Under the pieces are notes generated by a model. The model was not told where the DNA came from. It did no database searches and saw only the letters and a program-made list of their open reading frames with translations. Below, in pieces: positions 31,414 through 42,751 of a stretch of 64,000 nucleotides of DNA (the first letter of the stretch is position 1; each line of letters starts with the position of its first letter). The stretch comes from Paenibacillus sp. P25 (lineage in GTDB: Bacteria; Bacillota; Bacilli; Paenibacillales; NBRC-103111), in contig CP085629.1 in the NCBI GenBank assembly GCA_024704175.1, positions 310,001-374,000 of the forward strand, given 5' to 3'. A program made the translations under genes and the position numbers.

Positions 31414-32395
31414 ATGAATGTTGCTTTGAACAGGGACAAAGTGGACAGCGTAGTCATGAGGAAGAATAAAAAGACCTTCATATCGGAGATTAAGCAAAAT
31501 TTTTATCTGTACTTATTGGTTCTTCCAGGAATATTATTTTTTATCATTTTTAAGTACCTGCCTATGGTAGGGATCGTTGTAGCTTTTCAAAACTTTAATG
31601 TAATGAAAGGAATTTTCAAAAGTGAATTTGTCGGGCTGAAAAATTTTGAGTATTTCTTCACTTCAAAGGATTGGCTGGCAGTAACCTGGAACACGGTGTT
31701 TTTAAATCTGCTATTTCTTTTAACCGGTTTGTTTTTTTCTATCCTGATTGCCATTGTTCTATCTGAAATCAGCTCCAAGTACTTTAAGAAAGTGACACAA
31801 TCTGTTGTCATTCTGCCTAATTTTATATCTTGGACCTTGGTTTCCATGTTTGTCTTTGCATTGCTTTCCACGGATGTAGGATGGATTAATACGGTTTTAA
31901 AAGCAGTCGGTTATATGAAAGAAGGGCAAGAAATCAATTTTTATTCGAATCCGGCCTTATGGACCGGGATCCTTATCGTATTGAAAATTTGGAAAACGGC
32001 AGGCTTCGGTTCCGTTGTCTATTTGGCGGCTATCGCAGGTATTGACCAGGAAATCTATGAAGCCGCCAAAATCGATGGAGCCAGCCGTATGCAGTGTATA
32101 ACCAAGATTACTCTGCCGCAGACTTAGAACAACAGCAGTGCTGCTAACCATATTTGGCATCGGCGGTATATTCCACGGGGATTTAGGGATGATTTATGCG
32201 ATTGTAGGCGATAATCCCAATTTGTATGACACGACCGATGTCATTGACACTTATGTATTCAGAATGCTTAGGCAGATGAATGACATCAGCATGTCCACCG
32301 CCATTGGACTTTATCAGTCATTTGTAGGTTTTGTAATCGTATTCATTACCAATTCCATAGCAAAGAAGCTGGATCCGGATTCATCCGTTTTTTAA
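31414..32395 (+). CDS. ABC sugar transporter permease, LplB type, frameshifted
   Basis: About 327 residues. AAAGGAGG lies before ATG 31414. Cytoplasmic N-terminus, first helix FYLYLLVLPGILFFIIFKYLP, VGLKNFEYFF, EAA loop YEAAKIDGASRM. One frame break near 32127 lies just after ITLPQ and the remainder (VLLTIFGIGGIF...) continues the last two helices. Partner of the permease that starts 16 bases later. Confidence 0.9.
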
Positions 32396-32411
32396 AGAAA
32401 GGAGATCAAGG

Positions 32412-33293
32412 ATGAAGAAAAGCTTGGAGAATAAATGCATAGATCTATTTTGCTATCTGTTCATGACAATATTTTCTATATTTTGTATAGTGCCTTTTAT
32501 CCTTATTGTATCAAGCTCCATATCGGACGAAAAAGCTATACAAACGACCGGCTTTGTTCTTATTCCAAAAGAAATATCTTTATTTGCATACAAGGTCATA
32601 TTTCAGGATAACGCCATATTTAATGCTTACAAGACAACCATCCTTTTCACCGTCTTGGGTACGGTGCTTTGCCTTATACTTACGAGTGCTATGGCCTATG
32701 CCCTTTCTGTAAAGACCTTTACACACAGAAACAAGATTGCATTTTTCGTGTATTTTACGATGTTGTTTAACGGAGGTTTAGTGCCAACCTATCTGCTAAT
32801 AGCAAAGTATTTAGACTTAAAAGACAATATTTTGGTATATATCCTGCCGGTGCTGATTAACCCGTTTAATATGTTTCTGTTAAGAAATTTCTTCAAACAA
32901 ATCCCTGATTCGCTGGCTGAGTCCGCCAAAATAGATGGAGCTAATGACATCTATATTTTATTTAAAATCATCCTTCCGTTAGCAAAGCCTGCACTGGCAA
33001 CGATCGGATTATTTTATGGACTCGGTTTCTGGAATGAATGGTTTACATGCACCCTTTATATCAACAGCAAAGAACTATTCTCTTTGCAATATCTAATCAT
33101 GAAGGTTTTGAGAGAAGTGGATTTTGCAAACCAATTGAACCAAATACCAGGACTTGCGGCAAATTATGTAGTTCCAACCAATACGGCCAAAATGGCTACT
33201 GCCGTAGTCACGGTAGGTCCCATTATTTTTGTTTATCCATTTCTGCAAAAGTATTTTATTAAGGGATTAGTAGTTGGAGCTGTTAAGGGCTAA
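32412..33293 (+). CDS. ABC sugar transporter permease, YtcP type
   Basis: 293 residues, intact; ATG 32412 follows AAAGGAGATC. Six helices, EAA loop AESAKIDGANDIYIL, C-terminal LQKYFIKGLVVGAVKG signature. The gene and its partner are more AT-rich than the neighbouring enzyme genes, so this transporter may have a different origin. Confidence 0.92.
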   Translation: MKKSLENKCIDLFCYLFMTIFSIFCIVPFILIVSSSISDEKAIQTTGFVLIPKEISLFAYKVIFQDNAIFNAYKTTILFTVLGTVLCLILTSAMAYALSVKTFTHRNKIAFFVYFTMLFNGGLVPTYLLIAKYLDLKDNILVYILPVLINPFNMFLLRNFFKQIPDSLAESAKIDGANDIYILFKIILPLAKPALATIGLFYGLGFWNEWFTCTLYINSKELFSLQYLIMKVLREVDFANQLNQIPGLAANYVVPTNTAKMATAVVTVGPIIFVYPFLQKYFIKGLVVGAVKG

Positions 33294-33336
33294 ACCCGCA
33301 AAAGCGGTTTAGTATATATCATTAGGGAGGAAAAAC

Positions 33337-34956
33337 ATGAATAAGAAGTTTTTTGTAGTGCCGCTTGCCGTAGCAATGCTTGCTTCTTCAATCGTTGGAT
33401 GCAGCAAGGAATCAGGCAATCCGGGCGAAAGCACTGCAAGCAATACGGCAGAAAGTGCTGCGCCGGCAACAAAGAAAGCTCCGGTTACGCTTAATATTCG
33501 TCTGTTCGGGTCTGAAAACACGCATTATCGCGCTGTCGATCCCGTTATTAAAGAGTTTGAGAAACGGACGAAGGATACACTGAATACGACCTTGAATATG
33601 ACATGGACCTCACCTGCCGACTATGGTACAAAGCAACAATTATGGCTGACATCCGGAGAAGACTTCGACCTCTTTGTCCCGTGGGATAAGGAAAAATTCG
33701 CTAAAGACGGCGCATTGGCGGATTTGAGCAAATACTTTAACAACCCTCAATATCCCGGACTTCAGAAGGCATTCCCAGCTGATTATATCAACGACAATAA
33801 GCTCTTTGGCAAAACCTATGTCATTCCGATTACAAATGCGTTTATGGATATGGAAGGTGTCTGGTACCGGAAAGATTTGTTGACCAAGTATGGCATGAAG
33901 GATATCAGCAGTTATGACGATTTGTATAACTTCCTTGAAAAAGTTAGCGAAAACGAAAAAGACATGATACCAATGGGGAACTACGGAAATACGGCTTTCT
34001 TTAAAATGTTTACCGATTACAATGCTCAACAATTGGATGGAAAGGTATTCCCATTTATTGGAGGTGGTAATCCTAAAGCGAATTATATTGATGTGCAAAT
34101 AGCAGAGGATGGAAAATCCGTAGCAGGTGTGGCGGCTTACGGAGATCCGGCATCGGAATGGGCTAACATTAACCCCAAATACGGTCTGGATTATCTTATG
34201 AACGAGTTTAATCAAGCGAAGCGGTTTAATAAATTTATCGCGGCAGATACTCTGACGGCTACGGCTGCAACAGGAAAACAAAACGTCGCCGGATTCGTAA
34301 CATTGAGTAATTTCAAGGCAAATGAAGCCAAAATAAAGGCACAAGTATCAAATGCAGAAGTTGGTTTCTGGCCTATCTTTAAGAACAATCAAGATATGGC
34401 ACCTGGAAAACAATCTACAGATGGTAAAGCGTGGAACTTCCTTGCCATACCTGCTTCTTCCAAAAAAATTGACAGAACCATGGAATTCCTGGATTGGATT
34501 TTCTCCAAGCAGGAGAACAATGACTTATTTACTTACGGTATTGAAGGTACAAACTGGCGGCCCGTAGGAACGAACCAGTGGAAGCTTCCGGATGGAGTCG
34601 ATCCGGCGAAAAACTACCTGTTCCCGGGTTACCAGTTGACATGGAATCCAACATTCAACCGAATCCCTGCAGGATTGCCGGATCAACTCCAAAAATATTA
34701 TGAATATCAATTCAAACCGGAAACTTACAAGAAAAACGTACTGGCGGGATTTACCTTTGATCAAGAGCCTGTAAAAAATGAAATTGCCAAATGCAACACC
34801 GTTACAGCGAAGTATCTGCCGATGCTATTATCCGGTTTCGGCGACGTTAATGATAACTTGTCGAAGATGAATGCGGATTTGAAGGCTTCTGGCGTAGATA
34901 AAATTAAGGGGGAATTGAAGAAACAAATAAACAGCTTCCTTGCTCAAAAGAAGTAA
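33337..34956 (+). CDS. ABC sugar transporter lipoprotein, intact
   Basis: 539 residues. ATG 33337 follows TAGGGAGG. Lipobox SSIVGC (Cys22), then a Ser/Ala/Pro linker. Directly follows its permease pair (43 bases), the normal order for this transporter class. Body contains FDLFVPWDKEKFA and IEGTNWRPVG. It probably delivers the substrate linked to the GH28-like enzyme upstream or the lyases downstream. Confidence 0.92.
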   Translation: MNKKFFVVPLAVAMLASSIVGCSKESGNPGESTASNTAESAAPATKKAPVTLNIRLFGSENTHYRAVDPVIKEFEKRTKDTLNTTLNMTWTSPADYGTKQQLWLTSGEDFDLFVPWDKEKFAKDGALADLSKYFNNPQYPGLQKAFPADYINDNKLFGKTYVIPITNAFMDMEGVWYRKDLLTKYGMKDISSYDDLYNFLEKVSENEKDMIPMGNYGNTAFFKMFTDYNAQQLDGKVFPFIGGGNPKANYIDVQIAEDGKSVAGVAAYGDPASEWANINPKYGLDYLMNEFNQAKRFNKFIAADTLTATAATGKQNVAGFVTLSNFKANEAKIKAQVSNAEVGFWPIFKNNQDMAPGKQSTDGKAWNFLAIPASSKKIDRTMEFLDWIFSKQENNDLFTYGIEGTNWRPVGTNQWKLPDGVDPAKNYLFPGYQLTWNPTFNRIPAGLPDQLQKYYEYQFKPETYKKNVLAGFTFDQEPVKNEIAKCNTVTAKYLPMLLSGFGDVNDNLSKMNADLKASGVDKIKGELKKQINSFLAQKK

Positions 34957-34974
34957 AACGCTAAAAAATGGACG

Positions 34975-35007
34975 AAGCCCACAGCCTCATAACCAGCATG
35001 TGGGCTT
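34975..35007 (+). terminator. Hairpin after binding-protein gene
   Basis: AAGCCCACA pairs with TGTGGGCTT across a 15-base loop, 18 bases after the stop. It lacks a T-run, so termination may be partial and allow read-through into the lyase gene. Confidence 0.5.
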
Positions 35008-35043
35008 TGCCGGGAGCAACCATTTCAGGTGAAAAGGAGATCA

Positions 35044-38000
35044 ATGATGAAAAAAAAGGGAAAAGTGTTATCGGTTATTACAGCAATCCTCATGATAGCA
35101 CAGATTTGTTTAACCGCTTTGCCGGTTACCGTTAAGGCAGAGACAACATCGGTTTTTACAGATTATTTGCCGACGATTACGCAGGCAACCGATGATGCCG
35201 GCTTTATCCATCCCGGCGTAGGACTCACCAAGGAGCTTCTTGAGAACGTCAGGTCGAAGGTAAGGGCAGGAGCGCAGCCGTGGACTTACTATTTTACTAC
35301 GATGCTGCTCCCGGCTCCTGAAGCTTCAAAGACGATTACGTCAAGCAACAGCAGCGACGGCAAGACACCAAGCGCTGATTATTTTAACAGCCAGGGTATT
35401 GAAGGAAGGTTTATTGCGGATGGCATAAAGGCCTATGCACAGGCGGTTATGTATTATATGACCGGTGATGAGGTATACCGCGCCAATGCCATGATGATTA
35501 TCCGTATTTGGGAGCAGATGGATCCTGCGAAATACGCGTACTATACCGATGCGCATATTCATGCGGGAGTACCTCTTAACCGAATGGTCATGGCGGCGGA
35601 GATTTTAAGGTATACAAGCACTCAAACCGAATCACTGGCCTGGACAGATAAAGATACAGCTGATTTTACCAATCATCTTATCGTCCCGGTAACGGAAACA
35701 TTGCTGCATGATCAAAACCATTTTATGAACCAGCATACTTATCCGATCTTGGGAGCCATGGCAGGTTATATTTTCACAGGTAACAAAGCCAGGTATAACG
35801 AAGCCGTGGAATGGTTTACCGTTAACCGTACAGCGAAGGACCAAGGCTTCAACGGATCGATTAAGGCGCTGTTCCGTTGGGTTACGGAGGAAGAAAAACC
35901 GGGAACGAAAGTCGGGGAAGGAACGCCGGTAGAACCCCACGTTCAACAAATGGAGATGGGCAGGGACCAAGCTCACGGCGGCGGTGACTTAACCAATGCG
36001 GCCATCATAACCCGTTTGATCCATGCCCAGGGAACCAAAATAGACCCGGTAGCCGGAACCCCGTCTACAGCGGACAATGCAGTAGATATCATGGAGTTTC
36101 TGAATGATCGAATTTTAGGGGCGACCAACTATTTCTGGCAGTTCATGCTCGGTTATGACACGCCATGGACACCGCAGGCCTATGCAATTACCGGCGGCGA
36201 CCCTGATAACGTTGGTAGAGGGGGATATATAAGAGACACTTATAATTTTCTGTCACCGGCCTACAGGGGAGGTTTGACACCGCCAATTTTTGGGATTTTT
36301 ATTCCTACTATACTTATGTAAAACATGAAGATGTCTCCAAGATTGCACCGTATTATTATGAAGCCTTCACCAAGAAACAACCGTCAACTCCCGGTGCCTG
36401 GAGTAACAAGGATGCCGGCAATGACTTCTGGCTCTATTTGCCGCCGGAGGCCGAGGCTGATGCAGCAAAGTTTATTCCTCAAGATAAAACAAGCGGCAAA
36501 ATCATGCAGCTCGAAGACCGGTACACGAAGCTTGACAATAATACGGCTCTTATGCAAGAGGGAGATACCAGCTTCATCCGATTCTATGCAACGCAAGAAG
36601 GAAGTAAAATCGCTGTTCTCAGTTTTGCAAAGTATGCCGGTTCGGGACCCTTTGGATTCAAGATTCGAACGAATGGCGTAGCCACATTGGATTCGCTGGG
36701 TTCGACCTTCACCCTTCCGGATACGAAGGGGGAGTGGAAATATGTGTCCCTTGCCGGGTCTTTTGGCGATATTGTCTATATGACGGTAAAAGGAGTGCCT
36801 GGTGTTACGGTCGATATGGACTCCGTTGATGCGGCGGCGGGTACCAATCTGACACCGCCGGTATTTAAAGCCGGAAGCTCGGATTTGAAGATCTATACCT
36901 ATGTAGGAGCGTCCGTGAATGTAGATTTGTCCGCTACGGATGCAAGCAGCACGGATGTGATTACGTATGAGCTTCAGAATAATTCCAAAGGGCTTCCGAT
37001 CGATGCGAATACAGGCGCATTTTCCTGGAAGCCTACAGAGGCCGGAAACTATTCCTTTGTCGTTGCGGCTACTGACGGCACTACCGTTTCGGTCAAAAAT
37101 GTAAACATTATCGTAAGCGGCGACCGTGCTTCCGCAGTACAAGCCATCATTGCTTCCTATGATAAAAACCAGGTTTATGTGGAAGCAACGCTCAAGAATT
37201 TCCAAACCGTTTATAACGACACATTGAGTCAGATTAACACGGCGTCCGATGTGGAGTTCGATAAGCAATTGCAAGCTCTAAGGGCCGCAACCGAGGGTCT
37301 GGCATTAGTGACGCCTTTAACTGATTTCGGCATGCGTTGGTCCAAGGTTGTAGCTTGGTCCTCCTGGGGTTCATTAGCTTCTAATATGGACGATGGTACT
37401 AATTTAACCGGCACTGGGTACGGTCTTGCGCTGGGGTCGCCGCCGCATTTGTACCATATGCTGGATTTCGGTCCCGATTATAAGGTTTCAGCTACCAAGT
37501 TTGGATTCTTGAGCAATATCTTCGTAGATCGTCTCGCTAACTCCACGGTATATGGATCTAACGATAAGGTGAACTGGACACGTCTGACACCGGGGGTCAC
37601 CCAGTATACGCAAGCTTATCAAACCCTTGATGTGGATCCTGCCTACCAAAATGAGAAATACCGTTATATCAAATTGGAAATGATCCAACCGTCGCCTGCT
37701 GTTCTTTATGGTGAAGTGGTGAATCTCTTGGAATTGACGGATTTTGACATCTATGGAACGCGTTACGAAATTGGCAACAAGCTTCAATCGGTTTCCTTAA
37801 GCTCGGATAAGGCTCTTAACGGCAGGGTTGCACTAGGCAATACAGTGAAAGCATCCATCACAGCCAAAGAAGCGATCAGTAACGTAAAGGTTAAAATTCA
37901 AGGCCAGGATGCCATAGTCAGTACTACGGACAATATCAACTGGACAGTTGCGGCAACGTTGACCGGAAAAGATCAAACAGGCGATGTGAAAATTAGTGTC

Positions 38001-39532
38001 GATTATACCAAGCAGGACGGAACGGTTGGAGATACCGTGTATGGCACAACCGATGGCTCCAAGCTGTTCGGTCGCCGATGAGTCGGATTTGATTACGAAT
38101 GTGACCGGCATCACCTATTTGATTGATTCAACTTCAACCTCGGGAAGGACTGCCGCGCAAACCTTGCAGCAGGTGAATTATTTGTTCGACGGCAATGCAA
38201 GCACGAATTCCGACTTCCGGTTGAACGGTTCCGGATCAGGAAGTTACATTACCTTTGACTTTAAGGAAGGCAATCAAGTCACGCTTTCCAGCGTAGAACT
38301 GCTTGCAAGGCAAGACCGTTATTACAACCGAATTGCGGGCACGGTCGTTCAAGGCTCCAATGATAATACGACCTGGACCACACTTACGAAAGCGGCCGTT
38401 TCTACATTGGATTGGCAAATGTTACAGGTCAGCGGCAGTGTCCCGTATCGTTATATCCGTATGTACAATCCCGGCGCCTGGTTTGGCAATATGGCTGAAT
38501 TGAGATTTCACGGGGTAGTGAAACCGGCAGATGTGACACCTCCGGTTACCACGGACGATGCGCCGCAGGGACCGGTAAACAAGGATACGACCGTAAGCTT
38601 CAAGGCCGCAGATGATGGCTCCGGTGTTGCGGCTACTTACTTCACAGTAGACGGCGGCACTGAGCAAACCGGGAACAAGGTCACATTAACCGCAGAGGGA
38701 AGGCATACGTTAGTCTATTGGAGCGCAGACCGTGCCGGCAATCTGGAACAGCCGCATACGATTACCGTGATCATTGACAAAACGTCCCCTGTTACGACTG
38801 CAACGGTTAATCCTGAAGCTCCTAACGGCGGAAATGGCTGGTATAAATCGAACGTTTCGGTCAGCTTCAACGTTTACGACAATCTTTCGGGCACGGCCAA
38901 GACGGAGATCAGCCTGGACGGAGGCAAGCACATGGCTGACATACACGGCACCGGTAACGCTGAGTCAGGACAGCAAATACACGGTGAGCTACCGTTCGAC
39001 GGACAAAGCGGGGAATGTGGAAACGGTGAAGTCGATCGGCTTCAATCTGGATGCGACTGCCCCGTCGGTTACGGTATCCGGCGTGGTGTACGGAACGTTC
39101 AATGATTCTTTGGATATTACACCGACCGTTACGCTCAGCGATAGCTTATCCGGGGTTGATAGCGGCATGACAACGGTAACGCTGGATACGTATGGAATAC
39201 GTCAAGGTACAACCATTCCGCTGTACACACTGCCTCTAGGCTCGCACACGCTGATTGTAACGGCAAGCGACATGGCAGGAAATACGGGCACCCAAACGGT
39301 CATCTTCCAGACGACTACCAGTATCGAATCCTTACAGGCTTTGGTCACACGCTTTAAGAATGCCGGATGGATTGATAACGAGGGCATCGCGAACAGCTTG
39401 CAGAGCAAGCTCACTACAATCAATCTCGCCGATTTCGTGAGCGAAGTACAGGCTCAAAGCGGTAAACATATCTCTTCGCAAGCCGCAGGATACTTGCTCC
39501 GGGATGCACAGTATTTGTTATCCAAAAAGTAA
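35044..39532 (+). CDS. Secreted modular alginate-lyase-family protein with FIMAH C-terminus, frameshifted
   Basis: About 1,495 residues. AAAAGGAGA precedes ATG 35044 (35047 also possible). Signal peptide to about TVKA. Order: alginate-lyase-like alpha-helical catalytic domain (NQHTYPILG; HVQQMEMGRDQAHGG); beta domain (TSFIRFYATQEG); putative Ig domain (GLPIDANTGAFSWKPTEAG); two F5/8-type-C-like discoidin regions (VYGSNDKVNWTRL; VVQGSNDNTTWTTL); two bacterial Ig-like repeats (TYFTVDGG..., STDKAGNVE); and a final FIMAH-type domain. Frame breaks near 36285 (T-run), 38070 and 38930. It should cleave an acidic polysaccharide outside the cell while bound to it through the C-terminal modules; the actual polymer is unknown. 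Confidence 0.82.
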
Positions 39533-39677
39533 GGAGATTTACTTTACCCGCTTCCGGGATTGAGCATCGTAAGCTACATCATGGAAAAACCGTTTGTTGA
39601 TCAGTCCCCCCTTTTATGCAGACAGAACTACTATATGCACAAGAGGGGGATAATTCAAAGGAGGTGATCATAGGGAC

Positions 39678-39821
39678 GTGAGGTTGAAATGTCAGCCGGT
39701 CACGGAAGTTAGCATGGGAGGGATGCGATTAAAGAGGCGTTTGAGAATAGCTGCGAGAATACCGGCTATGGGAATGCAATATAAAAGGAGGACAGTTCAT
39801 GAATCTCAACAAAAGGAATAA
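39678..39821 (+). CDS. Possible 47-residue ORF overlapping the second lyase start
   Basis: The sequence AAAGGAGGTGATC, a full-length complement to the 16S 3' end, lies upstream of GTG 39678. The 47 codons are rich in Arg and Lys and end 23 bases inside the lyase gene at 39799. No known family. The spacing to GTG is a little long, so it may be a leader peptide, a chance ORF or a ribosome standby site. Confidence 0.25.
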   Translation: MRLKCQPVTEVSMGGMRLKRRLRIAARIPAMGMQYKRRTVHESQQKE

Positions 39822-41517
39822 ACGCTTCCAAAGGATTGCTTTAAGTCTTCTTTGCTTTATGCTGGCAATGACGGGCTTTCTCGCTATCGGCAGTCAGACA
39901 GCGAAAGCGTCTATTTCGCCGTTGATTACGTCTTACAAACCGCAGGTAGTAAATTCGGATGTGAATGTTTCCTATACGGACGGTAACGGGAATACAATTT
40001 CCGGAATTCTCCATCATCCGGGCATTGCCATGACTCAGGCAGCGTTAGACAATATGCGCGATCATGTCAGAGCGGGGGACGAGCCTTGGAATACGGCATT
40101 TAATAAGTTTGCCAGCGACGCCCGGTCCAGAAAAACACCCAGAATCTATTATGAAGGAAGTTACATCTGGATTCATATCCAAGGTCCATGGGGATTTACC
40201 GACCCCAATACGGGTGTCTATTACAGTAATCCCAGCGATTATGTAGGAACGCGTGCTAATACCGATTCCGAGACCGCTTTCATGCAGGCCATTATGTGGT
40301 ATATTACAGGGGATGAAACCTATCGTTCCAATGCGATGACGATTATAAGGGATTACGAGGCTATCCAGGATTGCGTAACCCATACGAACTTCCGGTTTGC
40401 CACGATGACTTATTTGCTTGCTGCAGCGGCGGAAATTTTACACTATTCCGATACGCCGACGCAGAGTCTGAAATGGTCGGATACGGACACGACGAATCTG
40501 ACCCGTATGATGAATATTCTTAAAGTGACTTACAACGCCCATACTTTTTTTATGAATCAGCATCAGTTCACGGTTATGGGGACGATGGGAAGAGCCATCT
40601 TTACAAATGACTATGGACTTTATGCAGAGGCCGTGGAAGCATCGACCGTGAATTCCGCAGGGGATGTTGGAGGAAGAAACGGTTCCATTAAGTATCAGAT
40701 GCGGTGGATGACGCAAAATGAGGAAACGGGAGTGCCACTCGATCCCGCGGATTATCACGTGCAGGAAATCGAAATGGGGCGCGATGTGGGGCATTCTTAT
40801 GACGACGTCGCAGGACTGTCTACATTGGCGCAAACCATTTATGCCCAAGACACGAAAGTGGACCCGACAACCGGAGCCATGTCTACTGCCTCTAACGCAG
40901 TAAATGTGTTCAACTTCCTGGATGACCGGTCGCTCGCAGGCACCAACTATGTGATCAAGTATCATCTGGGCTACGATGAGTTATGGACACCAGCATGGGC
41001 GAATCAATCAAGCAGTATTCAGTATTATGAGACCATTAACGCAGGCGGCAGAGGCAGAATCGATGCGTTCTACAGTGTCTTATATAACTATTACAAATAT
41101 ATCCAAAAGGTGGATATGACCCAGGAGAAATACAAGTACCTGGCTTATGTCTACGAAACGAGAATGCCGGAGGTTGCCGGCAAGGATTATCCGCTTGCCA
41201 TGTTGTTGTATACACCGGATGCAGCAAAGTCGGTTGGTTTGAGCAACCAAATCACGTTAGGCGCGATAACGGGGCTTACAGCTACGGCGGCAGGCGCGAA
41301 TGCGATCAACTTAAACTGGACGGCGGTGCCGAAAGCGCTGGGGTATAACATCTACCGATCCACAGACCCGAATGGCACTTTTACCAAGATTAACAGTGTG
41401 CCCGTTACAGCAGCATCTTATAGCGATACGGGACTCACTCCGAATACGATATACTATTATCAGGTTGGCGTATCCGGTGGATCGATGTCCTCCGTCGTAT
41501 CGGCCATAACAGGATGA
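39799..41517 (+). CDS. Secreted alginate-lyase-family protein with C-terminal fibronectin-III domain
   Basis: 572 residues, intact. ATG 39799 follows AAAAGGAGGA. Signal peptide to about TAKA. The catalytic domain is related to that of the preceding gene: MTGDE/ITGDE-type YRSNAMTIIRDYE, NQHQFTVMG, and HVQEIEMGRDVGH. The C-terminus (about residues 482-572) is an Fn3 domain (GLTATAAGANAINLNWTAV). Two related lyases in tandem suggest endo/exo division of labour or different linkage preference. Substrate unknown. Confidence 0.85.
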   Translation: MNLNKRNKRFQRIALSLLCFMLAMTGFLAIGSQTAKASISPLITSYKPQVVNSDVNVSYTDGNGNTISGILHHPGIAMTQAALDNMRDHVRAGDEPWNTAFNKFASDARSRKTPRIYYEGSYIWIHIQGPWGFTDPNTGVYYSNPSDYVGTRANTDSETAFMQAIMWYITGDETYRSNAMTIIRDYEAIQDCVTHTNFRFATMTYLLAAAAEILHYSDTPTQSLKWSDTDTTNLTRMMNILKVTYNAHTFFMNQHQFTVMGTMGRAIFTNDYGLYAEAVEASTVNSAGDVGGRNGSIKYQMRWMTQNEETGVPLDPADYHVQEIEMGRDVGHSYDDVAGLSTLAQTIYAQDTKVDPTTGAMSTASNAVNVFNFLDDRSLAGTNYVIKYHLGYDELWTPAWANQSSSIQYYETINAGGRGRIDAFYSVLYNYYKYIQKVDMTQEKYKYLAYVYETRMPEVAGKDYPLAMLLYTPDAAKSVGLSNQITLGAITGLTATAAGANAINLNWTAVPKALGYNIYRSTDPNGTFTKINSVPVTAASYSDTGLTPNTIYYYQVGVSGGSMSSVVSAITG

Positions 41518-41564
41518 ATCGGTAGCCTGGTATTGGATGTGAGCAGTATAAAGCGAAGCGGTGG

Positions 41565-41590
41565 AGAGGGGGCAACCCCTCTTTTTCTTT
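41565..41590 (+). terminator. Rho-independent terminator after the second lyase
   Basis: AGAGGGG-GCAA-CCCCTCT followed by TTTTCTTT; the loop is a stable GCAA tetraloop. Ends the lyase unit. Confidence 0.92.
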
Positions 41591-41637
41591 GCGCGGCGTG
41601 TCCAGCTAAGCACACATTTTCTAGCTTGTCAAACAAG

Positions 41638-41651
41638 AGATAACGCTTTCA
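41638..41651 (+). promoter_or_regulatory. Candidate cre (CcpA) site
   Basis: AGATAACGCTTTCA matches TGWAANCGNTNWCA at 12 of 14. It lies in the promoter region of the next permease operon, 179 bases before its start codon. Confidence 0.4.
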
Positions 41652-41829
41652 TTGTGTAAACAACTGGTAAGTAAAGTAAAAAGATGCACATTGTTTCGCA
41701 GGGCCATCAATTTTAAAATAAATGCATACCCAGCTGTGGTCTTGGAGCCGGAAAAAGCGAGATTTTTTTTAGAGCATGGATGGAAGCGTTTTCTACTATT
41801 CGAATACCAATAAAAAGGAGGTCGATAGG

Positions 41830-42751
41830 GTGCATTTAAAACAAAGCAGTATGAGAACCATGTCTATCATGAAATTTCTCTATATTCTGCCTTTCATGAT
41901 TCTGATTGCCACCTTTTCATACTATCCGCTATATGGATGGGTATATGCTTTCTTTGACTATACGCCGCCGATTCCTTTGTCCCAATCGCCTTTTGTCGGG
42001 TTAAAATGGTTTCGCTCTTTGACCGAAAACCAAGTCAAAATTGATCAACTGCTTCAGGTGATCAAGAACACGTTTGGAATGAGCGGCTTGCTGCTGCTGT
42101 TCTCCTGGCTTCCCATGATTTTTGCCATTTTCCTGAATGAGGTTAAAGCCGTACGATTCCGGAAGTTCGTACAGACGGTAACCACTCTCCCAAACTTTAT
42201 CAGCTGGGTATTGGTCTATTCGCTGGCATTTACCATGCTCTCCAGTGAAGGTATTGCCAACGGGCTCTTGAAACAATTGGGATTTATCGATTCTCCGGTG
42301 TTATTCCTCCAAGACTCGGGTCATGTTTGGATGACGATGTGGATGTGGACGACCTGGAAAACGTTGGGCTGGTCAGCCATCTTGTATATTGCGGCGATTA
42401 CGGGAATAGACGACTCTCTGTATGAAGCGGCTTATGTAGACGGTGCGACGAGAATGCAGGTCATACGGCATGTCACATTGCCCAGCTTTCTTGCCGACCT
42501 ATTTTGTTTTGTTGATGCTGCAAATTGCGAGCTTCCTGAATAACGGCATGGAGCAATATTTCGTATTTCAAAATTCATTCAACAAGGACACCATACAGGT
42601 TTTAGACCTATATGTATACAATCTGGCCATGGGGGGCGGCGACTATTCCGTTTCTGTCGCGATCAGTATGCTGAAGAGCTTGATTAGTGTCGCGCTTCTC
42701 TTTTCTGTGAACGGGTTGTCCAAAGGGTTAAGAGGAGAGAGTATTGTATGA
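41830..42751 (+). CDS. ABC sugar transporter permease, LplB type, frameshifted
   Basis: About 307 residues. The GTG start at 41830 is chosen over the in-frame ATG at 41776 because AAAAGGAGG lies just upstream of it. Helix 1 MKFLYILPFMILIATFSYYP, VGLKWFRSL, EAA loop YEAAYVDGATRM. A frame break near 42500 falls in the T-rich CTTTCTTGCC stretch; the next frame reads PTYFVLLMLQIASFLNNG and continues to the stop. Its stop overlaps the next ATG by 4 bases (ATGA). Confidence 0.88.
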
